A stretch of 52,844 nt of DNA from Thauera sp. UBA6194 (GTDB taxonomy: Bacteria; Pseudomonadota; Gammaproteobacteria; Burkholderiales; Rhodocyclaceae). Numbering within the stretch: position 1 is the first letter of the stretch; each line of letters begins with the position of its first letter. The position numbers and the translations under genes are program-made. The notes below the pieces were generated by a model. That model did no database searches, was not told the origin of the DNA, and saw only the letters and a program-made list of their open reading frames with translations. The stretch spans positions 1 to 52,844 of the forward strand of contig DITC01000013.1 of NCBI GenBank assembly GCA_002422685.1. The letters are read 5' to 3'. Positions 26,110 to 34,390 of this stretch are shown here, piece after piece.

Positions 26110-27234
26110 TCAGATGATCACGCCGCCGCCCAGGCAGACCTTGGACTCGTACACCACCACGCTCTGCCCGGGCGTCACCGCCCACTGCGGCTGGGCGAAG
26201 ACGATCTCGGCGCGGCCGTCGGCGATGCGCTCGATGTCGCAGGCCTGGTCGGGCGTGCGGTAGCGCGGCTTGGCGGTGTAGACCCAGTTGGTGTGCGGGT
26301 CGCGGCCGGCGATCCAGTTGAGGTCGGTGGCGACCAGGCGGTCCTTGAGCAGCGCCGGGTGGTCGTGCCCCTGCACCACGTAGAGCACGTTGGCCTTCAT
26401 GTCCTTGCCGGCCACGTACCAGGCGTCGTGCTCGCCGGCCTCGTCCTGGTTGCCCTTGAGCCCGCCGATGTGCAGGCCCTTCCTCTGGCCGATGGTGTGG
26501 TACATCAGGCCCTGGTGCTCGCCGAGCACACGCTCGTCGTCGAGCGCGCGGATCTCGCCCGGCTGGCTGGGCAGGTAGCGCATCAGGAACTCGCGGAACG
26601 GGCGCTCGCCGATGAAGCAGATGCCGGTCGAGTCTTTCTTGGCCGCGACGTGCAGGCCGGCCTGCTCGGCGAGCTTGCGCACCTCGCGCTTGTACAGCGC
26701 GCCGAGCGGGAACAACGTCTTCGCGAGCTGTTCCTGGGTCAGGCGGTAGAGGAAGTAGCTCTGGTCCTTGGTGCCGTCCTCGGCCTTGAGCAGCTGGTAC
26801 TCGGTGCGGCCGTCGTTGCGCCACTCGCGCACCTGGGCGTAGTGCCCGGTGGCGATGCGCTCGGCGCCCATCTGCATGGCGTGGTCGAGGAAGCTGCGGA
26901 ACTTGATCTCGGAGTTGCACAGCACGTCCGGGTTGGGCGTGCGGCCGGCCTCGTACTCGCGCAGGAAGTCCGCGAACACGCGGTCCTTGTATTCCTTGCT
27001 GAAGTTGACCACCTCGAGATCGATGCCGATCACGTCGCACACCGAGGCCACGTCGACCAGGTCCTGCCGCGTCGAGCAGTACTCGGAGTCGTCGTCGTCC
27101 TCCCAGTTCTTCATGAACAGGCCGGTCACGTCATAGCCCTGCTGCTTGAGCAGCAGCGCCGTCACCGACGAGTCGACGCCGCCGGACATGCCGACCACCA
27201 CTTTCATGCCATTGCCTTCGTGCTTACTGGACAT
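26110..27234 (-). CDS. mnmA: tRNA-specific 2-thiouridylase MnmA
   Basis: The 374-residue enzyme has the PP-loop GMSGGVDSS near residue 15, catalytic Cys residues in NPDVLCNSEIKF and GICFIGERPF, and the C-terminal GGGVII end. It installs the 2-thio group on U34 of Lys, Glu and Gln tRNAs with sulphur from the relay proteins. The ATG at 27234 follows GGAGGTGG at ideal spacing and was preferred over a downstream ATG at 27207. The gene overlaps its upstream neighbour by 11 bases and ends 4 bases from the convergent aldolase gene. Confidence 0.95.
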   Translation of the reverse strand: MSSKHEGNGMKVVVGMSGGVDSSVTALLLKQQGYDVTGLFMKNWEDDDDSEYCSTRQDLVDVASVCDVIGIDLEVVNFSKEYKDRVFADFLREYEAGRTPNPDVLCNSEIKFRSFLDHAMQMGAERIATGHYAQVREWRNDGRTEYQLLKAEDGTKDQSYFLYRLTQEQLAKTLFPLGALYKREVRKLAEQAGLHVAAKKDSTGICFIGERPFREFLMRYLPSQPGEIRALDDERVLGEHQGLMYHTIGQRKGLHIGGLKGNQDEAGEHDAWYVAGKDMKANVLYVVQGHDHPALLKDRLVATDLNWIAGRDPHTNWVYTAKPRYRTPDQACDIERIADGRAEIVFAQPQWAVTPGQSVVVYESKVCLGGGVII

Positions 27235-27844
27235 CCGGTCCACCTCCATTGAGCCATTCCGCGAGCGGCAGCACCACCGCCGGCTCGCCATTGTCGACGA
27301 ACCAGGTGTCGACCACATAACGTTGCGCGGGCGGCGCGGACAACAGCGCGTCCGCTCCGCCCTCGATCCCTTCGCCCTCTGCGCGCTCTTCGATCACCGC
27401 GCTGAAGTGCTGAAAGATGAAGCGCGTGCGCCGGGCGGGCTCCACCACGCGGTGAAAACGCAGCCAGCCGCGCGCCTCGAGCAACTCGAGCAGGCGCATG
27501 GTCGAGGTCGAGTGATCGATGCAGTCCATGCGCCCCGCCTCGCCGCCGTCGAGGAAGTTGCCGGCGCGGTCGGCCGCCACCGGGCTTTGCGTGGCCGCGA
27601 TGCGGTACATGCGGCCGATCTCCTGCGCGAGGCGCGTGCGCTCGTCCTCGGCGCTGCTCGCCAGGGCGAGGCGCGCCGCGAGACGATTGAGGCTCGCGCG
27701 GTGGTAGCGGATCTCCACCTCGCGATTGCAGCCATAGTTGTAGCAGATGCTCACGCGGGCGTCTTCATGCACGGGCGGCGCCGACTGCGGGGCCGCCGCG
27801 CTCGCGAGCGACACCCCGAACAGGCCCGCTGCCAGCAGGCGCAT
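27224..27844 (-). CDS. Exported protein of unknown function
   Basis: The 206-residue product starts MRLLAAGLFGVSLASAAA, a signal peptide with likely cleavage after ASAAA. The mature part has two cysteines in ICYNYGCNRE, then a helical region rich in Arg and Leu, GRMDCIDHSTST, and a C-terminal strand-rich half (RFIFQHFSAVIEE, RYVVDTWFVDNGEPAVV). I do not recognise the family. It is sandwiched between nudJ (1-base overlap) and mnmA (11-base overlap), so it is tightly co-expressed with tRNA thiolation. The exported signal makes a direct role in tRNA modification unlikely. Confidence 0.75.
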   Translation of the reverse strand: MRLLAAGLFGVSLASAAAPQSAPPVHEDARVSICYNYGCNREVEIRYHRASLNRLAARLALASSAEDERTRLAQEIGRMYRIAATQSPVAADRAGNFLDGGEAGRMDCIDHSTSTMRLLELLEARGWLRFHRVVEPARRTRFIFQHFSAVIEERAEGEGIEGGADALLSAPPAQRYVVDTWFVDNGEPAVVLPLAEWLNGGGPDVQ

Positions 27845-28305
27845 CAGGTGTGCGCGCAATGATGCACCAGCGCGAGCGGATGGCGCTGCCCGGCCAGCCA
27901 GTCCTCGATGCACTGCAGGATCAGCGGGCTGCGGTGGCGATCGGCGCTCGCACGCACCTCGTCGAGCGTCATCCACACCGCACGCACGATGCCCGCATCC
28001 AGCGGCCGCGCCGCGTCCACACCCTCGACCCGCCCACCGTAGGCAAAGCGCAGATACGTGATGTCGCCCTGCGGGCGCGTCCATTGATAGATGCCGACCA
28101 GGTATTCCGGCACGAAGCCGTGCGCGGTCTCCTCGAGCACCTCGCGCACCGTGGCTTCGAGCAGGGACTCGCCCTCTTCAAGGTGGCCCGCCGGCTGATT
28201 GAAGCGCAGCCCCTCGGGCGTCTCTTCCTCGACGAGCAGGAAGCGGCCCTCGCGCTCGATCACAGCGGCGACGGTCACATTGGGTTTCCAGGGGCGTTCC
28301 TTCAC
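27844..28305 (-). CDS. nudJ: NUDIX hydrolase, phosphatase NudJ-like
   Basis: The 153-residue protein has the NUDIX box GHLEEGESLLEATVREVLEE at about residues 40-60; the position after EE is Thr rather than the usual Xaa-Gly spacing. NudJ hydrolyses nucleoside tri- and diphosphates and HMP-pyrophosphate. E. coli also places nudJ directly upstream of mnmA. The GTG at 28305 has GGAGC 6 bases upstream and yields a 153-residue protein, the E. coli NudJ length; ATGs further upstream at 28338 or 28386 add unrelated sequence. Confidence 0.83.
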   Translation of the reverse strand: MKERPWKPNVTVAAVIEREGRFLLVEEETPEGLRFNQPAGHLEEGESLLEATVREVLEETAHGFVPEYLVGIYQWTRPQGDITYLRFAYGGRVEGVDAARPLDAGIVRAVWMTLDEVRASADRHRSPLILQCIEDWLAGQRHPLALVHHCAHT

Positions 28306-28396
28306 ATTGGGCTCCAGCCACGACGGGTTGGCGCGCATTTTAGCGCGCGCGGCGCAGCGCACGAACGGAGTACGCATCGCGGGCACGGCTTTACGC

Positions 28397-28402
28397 TAGA
28401 AT
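28397..28402 (+). promoter_or_regulatory. Candidate -10 element upstream of ilvE
   Basis: TAGAAT lies in the divergent nudJ-ilvE gap, about 90 bases before the ilvE start and just before a CCGGC/GCCGG hairpin at about 28407-28420. No good -35 is visible. Confidence 0.3.
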
Positions 28403-28492
28403 TTACCGGCTTTGCGCCGGCCCGGCGGCTCGGCGCATCACCCACATCACCCACACCATCCAGCGAACATATTTCAGGCGGAGATCTTCATC

Positions 28493-29413
28493 ATGTCCAT
28501 GGCTGACCGCGACGGCTTCATCTGGCAGGACGGCAAGCTCGTCCCGTGGCGCGAGGCGACCACGCACGTCCTCACCCACTCGCTGCACTACGGGCTGGCC
28601 GTGTTCGAGGGCGTCCGCGCCTACAACACCGTCAGCGGCACCGCGATCTTCCGCCTCGCCGAGCACACCCAGCGCCTGATCAACTCCGGCAAGATCTACA
28701 TGATGGACATCCCGTTTTCCAAGGATGAGCTCATGGAGGCGCAGAAGGAGGTCGTGCGCGCGAACAAGCTCGAGTCCTGCTACCTGCGCCCGATCGCCTT
28801 CTACGGCTCGGAAAAGATGGGCATCTCCACCGTCGGCGCCACCGTGCATGTGGCGATCGCGGCCTGGCCCTGGGGCGCCTACCTGGGCGAGGTAGGCCTG
28901 GAGAAGGGCATCCGCGTCAAGACCTCGTCCTTCACCCGCCACCACGTCAACTCGACGATGCCGCGCGCCAAGCTGGCCGCGACCTACCCGAACTCGATCC
29001 TCGCCAACCTCGAAGTCACCCGCATGGGCTATGACGAGGCGCTGCTGCTCGACAACCAGGGCTTCGTCGCCGAGGGCGCGGGCGAGAACCTGTTCATCGT
29101 CAAGGACGGCCGCATCTACGAACCCGAGATCGCCTCGGCGCTCACCGGCATCACCCGCGACTCGGTGCACGCCATCGCGCGCGAGCTCGGCTACGAGGTC
29201 GGCACCAAGCGCCTGACGCGCGACGACATCTATCTCGCCGACGAAGCCTTCTTCACCGGCACCGCCGCCGAAGTCACCCCGATCCGCGAGCTCGACGACC
29301 GCAAGATCGGCGAGGGCAAGCGCGGCCCGGTCACCGAGAAGATCCAGACCCGCTTCTTCGACGTGGTCAATGGCCGTGCGCCCGAATACGCGCACTGGCT
29401 CGCCCACGTCTGA
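28493..29413 (+). CDS. ilvE: Branched-chain amino acid aminotransferase
   Basis: The 306-residue fold-type IV PLP enzyme has HSLHYGLAVFEGVRAYN near residue 30, YLRPIAFYG, RHHVNSTMPRAKLAATY with the Schiff-base Lys, and GFVAEGAGENLF. It transaminates Leu, Ile and Val in the cytoplasm. The ATG at 28493 is preferred, 9 bases after a GGAG. It is preceded by a long untranslated leader carrying a GC hairpin, and followed 24 bases later by the small zinc-finger gene. Confidence 0.95.
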   Translation: MSMADRDGFIWQDGKLVPWREATTHVLTHSLHYGLAVFEGVRAYNTVSGTAIFRLAEHTQRLINSGKIYMMDIPFSKDELMEAQKEVVRANKLESCYLRPIAFYGSEKMGISTVGATVHVAIAAWPWGAYLGEVGLEKGIRVKTSSFTRHHVNSTMPRAKLAATYPNSILANLEVTRMGYDEALLLDNQGFVAEGAGENLFIVKDGRIYEPEIASALTGITRDSVHAIARELGYEVGTKRLTRDDIYLADEAFFTGTAAEVTPIRELDDRKIGEGKRGPVTEKIQTRFFDVVNGRAPEYAHWLAHV

Positions 29414-29437
29414 TTTTCACGCTCCGAGGATTGCGAC

Positions 29438-29638
29438 ATGGCTGAAACCGCCAACAAACCCCACGCCATCATCGTCACGGCCAAGGACCTGCCGCTGCAC
29501 TGCCCGCCGCCGGGCGCGCCGCTGTGGGCGCGTCACCCGCGCGTGTTCCTGGACGTCCTGAAGACCGGCGAGGCCGTCTGCCCCTACTGCAGCGCCCACT
29601 ACGTGTTCAACGGCGAGCGCCCCAAGGGCCACCACTGA
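29438..29638 (+). CDS. Small zinc-finger protein (zf-CHCC type)
   Basis: The 66-residue protein contains a CHCC zinc-finger pattern: LPLHCPPPG, RHPRVFLDV and VCPYCSAHYVFNG. It matches the zf-CHCC family whose eukaryotic relative is a complex I accessory subunit. The bacterial role is not settled. It follows ilvE by 24 bases and is likely co-transcribed. Two hairpins follow its stop. Confidence 0.83.
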   Translation: MAETANKPHAIIVTAKDLPLHCPPPGAPLWARHPRVFLDVLKTGEAVCPYCSAHYVFNGERPKGHH

Positions 29639-29641
29639 ACC

Positions 29642-29688
29642 CTGCGGCCCGGCCGCAGTCTCTAGTACGCACGGGGGCTTCGGCCCCC
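29642..29688 (+). terminator. Tandem hairpins after the ilvE-zinc-finger unit
   Basis: The first hairpin pairs CTGCGGC (29642-29648) with GCCGCAG (29652-29658). The second pairs GGGGGC (29673-29678) with GCCCCC (29683-29688) around a stable TTCG loop, followed by a weak T stretch. They are likely terminators or transcript-stabilising structures. Confidence 0.55.
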
Positions 29689-29751
29689 GCGTCGTTTCAT
29701 CCCCCAGCCCCGCGTTCGCGAACGCCCCCTCCCCAAACCGTCCATGTCCCC

Positions 29752-30189
29752 ATGCCCGCAGTGAGCAAAGCCAACTTCACCACGCCACAAGAGGCCGAGG
29801 CCGCCTTCTACCGGGCCCTGGCCGAGGGCAACTTCGAGGCCTTGATGGAGGTCTGGTCCGAGGAGGACGAGGTGGTCTGCGTCCACCCCGGCGGCCCGCG
29901 CATCGTGGGGCTCGCGGCCGTGCATGAGACCTGGCGGCGCATCCTCTCGGGCGACACCCGACTCGAGATCGAGCTCAGCCAGTCGGTGGCGACGGTCAGC
30001 GCCACCATGGCGGTGCACTGCGTCGTCGAGCGCCTGTCCGTGCACGGCCAGACCAAGCGCAGCGCCGTGCTCGCGGCCACCAACGTGTTCGTGCGCGGCG
30101 CCCACGGCTGGCGCATGGTGCTTCATCACGCATCGCCGATGCAGGACCAGGCCGACTTCGGCGACCTGTCGCCGCGCGTGGTGCATTGA
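29752..30189 (+). CDS. NTF2-like protein (SnoaL/DUF4440-type)
   Basis: The 145-residue protein is a cone-fold NTF2-like domain: EAEAAFYRALAEGNFEALME, VWSEEDEVVCVHPGGPRI, HETWRRILSG and WRMVLHHASPM. Members include small enzymes and accessory proteins; no catalytic pair can be assigned here. The ATG at 29752 gives the family N-terminus, without a clear ribosome binding site. It ends 22 bases before the convergent rfbC stop. Confidence 0.78.
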   Translation: MPAVSKANFTTPQEAEAAFYRALAEGNFEALMEVWSEEDEVVCVHPGGPRIVGLAAVHETWRRILSGDTRLEIELSQSVATVSATMAVHCVVERLSVHGQTKRSAVLAATNVFVRGAHGWRMVLHHASPMQDQADFGDLSPRVVH

Positions 30190-30211
30190 GCGCCGCGCGC
30201 GTCGGCGCGGC

Positions 30212-30760
30212 TCAGCCCGGGTAGACCTCGGCCGCGGCCAGGGCGAGGCCTTGCGCGTCCTTGGCGGACAGCAGCGGCGCGCCCTGCAGCGGCCAGTCGA
30301 TGCCGATCTGCGTGTCGTCCCAGGCGATGCAGCGCTCGTCGGCGGGGGCGTAGTAGTCGGTGGTCTTGTAGAGGAAATCCGCCGATTCGCTCAGCACCAG
30401 AAAACCATGCGCGAAGCCGGGCGGAATCCACAGCTGGCGGTGATCGTCCTCGCTCAGCTCGACGCCGGCCCAGCGCCCGAAGCGCGGCGAGCTGCGGCGC
30501 AGGTCCACCGCGACGTCGAACACCCGCCCGCGCACCACGCGCACCAGCTTGCCCTGCGGCTGGCGCAGCTGATAATGCAGGCCGCGCAGCACACCGCGCG
30601 CCGAGCGCGAGTGGTTGTCCTGCACGAAATCGACATCGAGCCCGGTCAGCTCACGGAAGGTGCGCGCGTTCCAGCTCTCGAGGAAGAAGCCGCGCGCGTC
30701 GCCGAACACCTTGGGCTCGAGCAGCAGCACCTCGGGCAGTGCGGTAGGGGTCGCCTTCAT
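30212..30760 (-). CDS. rfbC: dTDP-4-dehydrorhamnose 3,5-epimerase
   Basis: The 182-residue cupin has VFGDARGFFLESWN, QDNHSRSARGVLRGLHYQ with the catalytic His near residue 62, and QLWIPPGFAHGFLVLSE. It epimerises dTDP-4-keto-6-deoxyglucose at C3 and C5 for dTDP-rhamnose. Its ATG overlaps the rfbA stop by 1 base. The rfbB and rfbD partners needed for dTDP-L-rhamnose are not in the window. Confidence 0.94.
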   Translation of the reverse strand: MKATPTALPEVLLLEPKVFGDARGFFLESWNARTFRELTGLDVDFVQDNHSRSARGVLRGLHYQLRQPQGKLVRVVRGRVFDVAVDLRRSSPRFGRWAGVELSEDDHRQLWIPPGFAHGFLVLSESADFLYKTTDYYAPADERCIAWDDTQIGIDWPLQGAPLLSAKDAQGLALAAAEVYPG

Positions 30761-31644
30761 CAGAACACCCGGTCTTCGAGCAGGCGCAGCAGGTACTGGC
30801 CGTAGCCGCTCTTGGCGAGCGGCTGCGCGAGCGCGCGCAGCTGCGCGTCGTCGATCCAGCGCGCGCGCCAGGCGATCTCCTCGGGGCAGGCGATCTTGAG
30901 GCCCTGCCGCTTCTCGATGGTCTGGATGAACATGCCGGCTTCGAGCAGGCTTTCGTGGGTGCCGGTGTCGAGCCAGGCGTGGCCGCGACCCATGACCTGC
31001 ACGTCGAGCGCGCCTTGCTCGAGATACAGACGGTTGAGGTCGGTGATCTCGAGCTCGCCGCGCGCGCTCGGGGTGAGGCTGCGCGCGAACTCGACCGCGC
31101 GCGCGTCGTAGAAATACAGCCCGGTGACCGCGTAGCGGCTCTTGGGGCGGGCGGGTTTTTCTTCCAGGCTCACCGCGCACCCGGCGGCGTCGAACTCGAC
31201 CACGCCGTAGCGCTCCGCGTCCTGCACCGGGTAGGCGAACACGGTCGCGCCCTCGGCGCGCGCCGAGGCTGCGCGCAGCTCGGCGGCGAAGTCGTGGCCG
31301 TAGAACAGGTTGTCGCCCAGCACCAGCGCGGACGGCGCGCCGGCGAGGAAGTCCTCGGCGATCACGAAGGCCTGCGCGAGGCCGTCCGGGCTGGGCTGCA
31401 CCGCGTACTGCAGGCGCAGGCCCCAGCGGCTGCCGTCGCCGAGCAGCTGCGCAAAGCGCGGCGTGTCCTGCGGCGTCGAGATCACCAGGATGTCGCGGAT
31501 GCCGGCCAGCATCAGCGTGGCGAGCGGGTAATAAACCATCGGCTTGTCGTACACCGGCAGCAGCTGCTTGGAGACCGCCAGGGTCGCCGGGTGCAGCCGG
31601 GTGCCGGAACCGCCGGCGAGGATGATGCCCTTGCGTGATGTCAT
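30760..31644 (-). CDS. rfbA: Glucose-1-phosphate thymidylyltransferase
   Basis: The 294-residue enzyme has the nucleotide-binding GGSGTRLHPATLAVSKQLLP near the N-terminus, YDKPMVYYPLATLM, GDNLFYGHDF and AWLDTGTHESLLEA. It makes dTDP-glucose from dTTP and glucose-1-phosphate. The ATG at 31644 lacks a strong ribosome binding site. Upstream, on the shared divergent gap, lies an eight-copy 7-bp repeat. Confidence 0.94.
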   Translation of the reverse strand: MTSRKGIILAGGSGTRLHPATLAVSKQLLPVYDKPMVYYPLATLMLAGIRDILVISTPQDTPRFAQLLGDGSRWGLRLQYAVQPSPDGLAQAFVIAEDFLAGAPSALVLGDNLFYGHDFAAELRAASARAEGATVFAYPVQDAERYGVVEFDAAGCAVSLEEKPARPKSRYAVTGLYFYDARAVEFARSLTPSARGELEITDLNRLYLEQGALDVQVMGRGHAWLDTGTHESLLEAGMFIQTIEKRQGLKIACPEEIAWRARWIDDAQLRALAQPLAKSGYGQYLLRLLEDRVF

Positions 31645-31691
31645 CAGGCGAAACCGTGTCGAGAGTGGGGAAGCGCCGGCGGCAGCGCGGC

Positions 31692-31747
31692 GTGAGGCGT
31701 GAGGCGTGAGGCGTGAGGCGTGAGGCGTGAGGCGTGAGGCGTGAGGC
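31692..31747. repeat. Eight tandem copies of GTGAGGC (7-bp short-sequence repeat)
   Basis: Eight perfect head-to-tail copies fill 56 bases of the 260-base gap between divergent rfbA and the phosphomannomutase gene. They begin 48 bases upstream of the rfbA ATG and end about 157 bases upstream of the phosphomannomutase start. Copy-number change would alter promoter spacing or the leader of rfbA. Confidence 0.95.
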
Positions 31748-31904
31748 GTCGATTGTAAATAAACGCTGCGCATGCGGGCGACCGCAATGCAGCATAAAAT
31801 CGTGCCCGTCGCACGCGGGGCTCCGCCCGGCCCGCCTGCCTGCGCAGCGCGGCGGCTCTGCCTGCCGCCCTGCCTTTACAACCTCTCCCTGCCCCCAGGA
31901 CACC

Positions 31905-33302
31905 ATGCGCTACCCTCTCCCCGCCCCCGAAATTTTCAAGGCCTACGACATCCGCGGCATCGTCGACACGGTGCTCACCCCCGACGCCGTGCGCGCGATC
32001 GGCCACGCCCTCGGCTCCGAGGCGGTGGCGCGCGGGCAGCAGGCGGTCGCGGTCGGGCGCGACGGGCGGCTGTCCGGCCCGGCGCTGGCCGGCGCGCTCG
32101 CCGACGGCATCCGCGCCGCGGGCGTGGATGTGATCGACATCGGCTGCGTGCCCACCCCGCTCACCTACTTCGCCGCGTACGAGCTCGGCTGCGACTCCTG
32201 CGTGTCGGTCACCGGCAGCCACAACCCGCCCGACTACAACGGCCTCAAGATGGTGCTCGGCGGCCAGACCCTGTTCGGCGACTTGATCCAGGCCCTGCGC
32301 CAGCGCATCGCCAAGGACGACCTCGCCCACGGCGCGGGCGCGCTGCGCACGGCCGATGTGCGCGCCGACTACATCGAGCGCATCGTCGGCGACGTGAAGC
32401 TCGCGCGGCCGATGAAGATCGTCGTCGACTGCGGCAACGGCGTCGCCGGCGGCATCGCGCCCGAGCTCTTCCGTCGCCTCGGCTGCGAGGTGATCGAGCT
32501 GTTCTGCGAGGTCGACGGCAACTTCCCCAACCACCACCCCGACCCGTCCAAGCCCGAGAACCTGCAGGACGTGATCCGCACCCTGCGCGAGACCGACGCC
32601 GAGCTCGGGCTGGCCTTCGACGGCGACGGCGACCGCCTCGGCGTGGTGACCAAGGACGGCGAGATCATCTACCCCGACCGCCAGCTCATGCTGTTCGCCG
32701 AGGACGTGCTCGCGCGCGTGCCGGGCGGCGAGATCATCTACGACGTCAAATGCACGCGTAACCTGGCGCCGTGGATCCGCGCGCGCGGCGGCAAGCCGAC
32801 GATGTGGAACACCGGCCACGCGCTGGTGAAGGCCAAGCTCAAGGAGACCGGCGCCCCGCTCGCCGGCGAGATGAGCGGCCACATGTTCTTCAAGGAGCGC
32901 TGGTTCGGCTTCGACGACGGCCTGTACGCCGGCGCGCGCCTGCTCGAGATCCTCTCTGCCCGCCCCGACGCCAACGCCGCGCTGAAGGCGCTGCCCGACG
33001 CGGTGAGCACGCCCGAGCTGAACCTGAAGATGGCCGAAGGCGAGCCCTTCGAGCTCGTGCGCCGGCTGCAGCAGGCCGCGCTCGCGGCGCCCTCGTGCTT
33101 TCCCGACGCCGACGAGGTGATCACGCTGGACGGGGTGCGGGCGGAGTTCGCGCACGGCTTCGGCCTGGCGCGCGCCTCCAACACCACGCCGGTGGTGGTG
33201 CTGCGCTTCGAGGCCGACGATGAAGTGGCGCTGGCGACGATCCAGGCCGCGTTCCGGCGCGCCATCGACAGCGTGTGGCCGGGCCTGCAGCTGCCGTTCT
33301 GA
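31905..33302 (+). CDS. Phosphomannomutase/phosphoglucomutase (AlgC/ManB-like)
   Basis: The 465-residue alpha-D-phosphohexomutase has FKAYDIRGIV at residue 11, the phosphoserine loop SVTGSHNPPDYNG (Ser105), the metal loop FDGDGDRLG near residue 245, and the sugar-binding GEMSGHMFF. It interconverts 1- and 6-phosphates of mannose or glucose and so feeds both GDP-mannose and, through glucose-1-phosphate, the adjacent rfbA. The ATG at 31905 follows AGGA. It is in line with the HDOD gene, with 127 bases between. Confidence 0.92.
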   Translation: MRYPLPAPEIFKAYDIRGIVDTVLTPDAVRAIGHALGSEAVARGQQAVAVGRDGRLSGPALAGALADGIRAAGVDVIDIGCVPTPLTYFAAYELGCDSCVSVTGSHNPPDYNGLKMVLGGQTLFGDLIQALRQRIAKDDLAHGAGALRTADVRADYIERIVGDVKLARPMKIVVDCGNGVAGGIAPELFRRLGCEVIELFCEVDGNFPNHHPDPSKPENLQDVIRTLRETDAELGLAFDGDGDRLGVVTKDGEIIYPDRQLMLFAEDVLARVPGGEIIYDVKCTRNLAPWIRARGGKPTMWNTGHALVKAKLKETGAPLAGEMSGHMFFKERWFGFDDGLYAGARLLEILSARPDANAALKALPDAVSTPELNLKMAEGEPFELVRRLQQAALAAPSCFPDADEVITLDGVRAEFAHGFGLARASNTTPVVVLRFEADDEVALATIQAAFRRAIDSVWPGLQLPF

Positions 33303-33429
33303 GCCCCGCGGGGCGGCGAATGCAGGCGGGTGCGCAGTTTTGCACGGACGCCGTCCACCGACCGGCGCCCGCCGCCGGCGAGCGTGTTAGCGTGCCGAAC
33401 TGGAATGGATCCAGACGGAGAACGTGACA

Positions 33430-34299
33430 ATGAACGCACCGGCACACGCGGATCACAAGCTCGAGCACTCGCTCAAGGGCGTGAGCATCCCGTCCTGTCC
33501 GGCGGTGCTCGCGCAGCTGATGGACGAACTGCGCCAGCCCCAGGTCAGCGGCAAGCGCATCGCCGCGCTGATCGGCGAGGACGTGGGGCTCGCGGCCATG
33601 GTGGTCAAGTCGGCGAATTCGCCCCTGTTCGGGTCGGGGCGGCGCATTGGGTCGCTCGACGAGGCGATCCGCCTGCTGGGTTTCGGCACGCTCACCAACC
33701 TGGTGCAGGAGGCGCTGCTGCGCACGGCGCTCGCCGCGCCGGGCGCGGCGCTCGAGCGCTTCTGGGACAACTCGCGCTACACCGCCGCGGCGAGCGCGCT
33801 GATCGCACGCAAGACGGGGTGCGCGCGTGCGGAGACCGCATACACCTTCGGCCTCTTCCACGACTGCGGCATCCCGCTGCTGGTGAGCCGCTTCCCCAAC
33901 TACAAGCAGATCCTCGGCGTCGCCAACCAGGCCACCGAGCGCTGGTTCACCGACGTCGAGGATGAGGCGCTCGACACCAACCACGCGACCATCGGCTACA
34001 TCCTGGCGCGCACCTGGGGGCTGACCGAGAACGTGTGCGCGGCCATCCTGTGCCACCACGACTACTCGGTGCTGATCGAGGATTCGAGCCTGGAGCCGGA
34101 GTCGCGCACCCTGATCGCGGTGAACGTGGTCGCCGAATACGTCGCCGGCACGCACCTGCGCACGCGCCGCGACGCCGAATGGGACAAAGGCCGTGCGCCC
34201 GCGGCGCACATCCTCGGCTACCCGGTGGCCGAGCTGGAAGACCTGGCCGACGACATCATCTACAGCTTCGACCGCCAGGGCAGCGCCGAGTCCGCCTGA
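33430..34299 (+). CDS. HDOD-domain protein
   Basis: The 289-residue protein is one HDOD domain: VSIPSCPAVLAQLMDELRQP, VKSANSPLFGSGRRIGSLDEA with the conserved SAN-S block, and FGLFHDCGIPLL. HDOD domains are degenerate relatives of HD phosphohydrolases; the full HD metal set is not conserved. They act in signalling, often with cyclic-di-GMP or chemotaxis circuits. No partner domain is fused here. The ATG at 33430 follows GGAG by 9 bases; a GTG at 33424 is too close to that site. Confidence 0.86.
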   Translation: MNAPAHADHKLEHSLKGVSIPSCPAVLAQLMDELRQPQVSGKRIAALIGEDVGLAAMVVKSANSPLFGSGRRIGSLDEAIRLLGFGTLTNLVQEALLRTALAAPGAALERFWDNSRYTAAASALIARKTGCARAETAYTFGLFHDCGIPLLVSRFPNYKQILGVANQATERWFTDVEDEALDTNHATIGYILARTWGLTENVCAAILCHHDYSVLIEDSSLEPESRTLIAVNVVAEYVAGTHLRTRRDAEWDKGRAPAAHILGYPVAELEDLADDIIYSFDRQGSAESA

Positions 34300-34390
34300 G
34301 CCACCATGGCCCGGGCCGGGCCGACCGCGCTGCACACGTCGATGGGCGCGCCGTGCACGCCCGCGTGCAGCCACGGCGCGGCGGCGCGCC

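Noticed and set aside
31692..31747. CRISPR array
   Set aside because: The repeats are 7 bp, contiguous and lack spacers; it is a simple tandem repeat.
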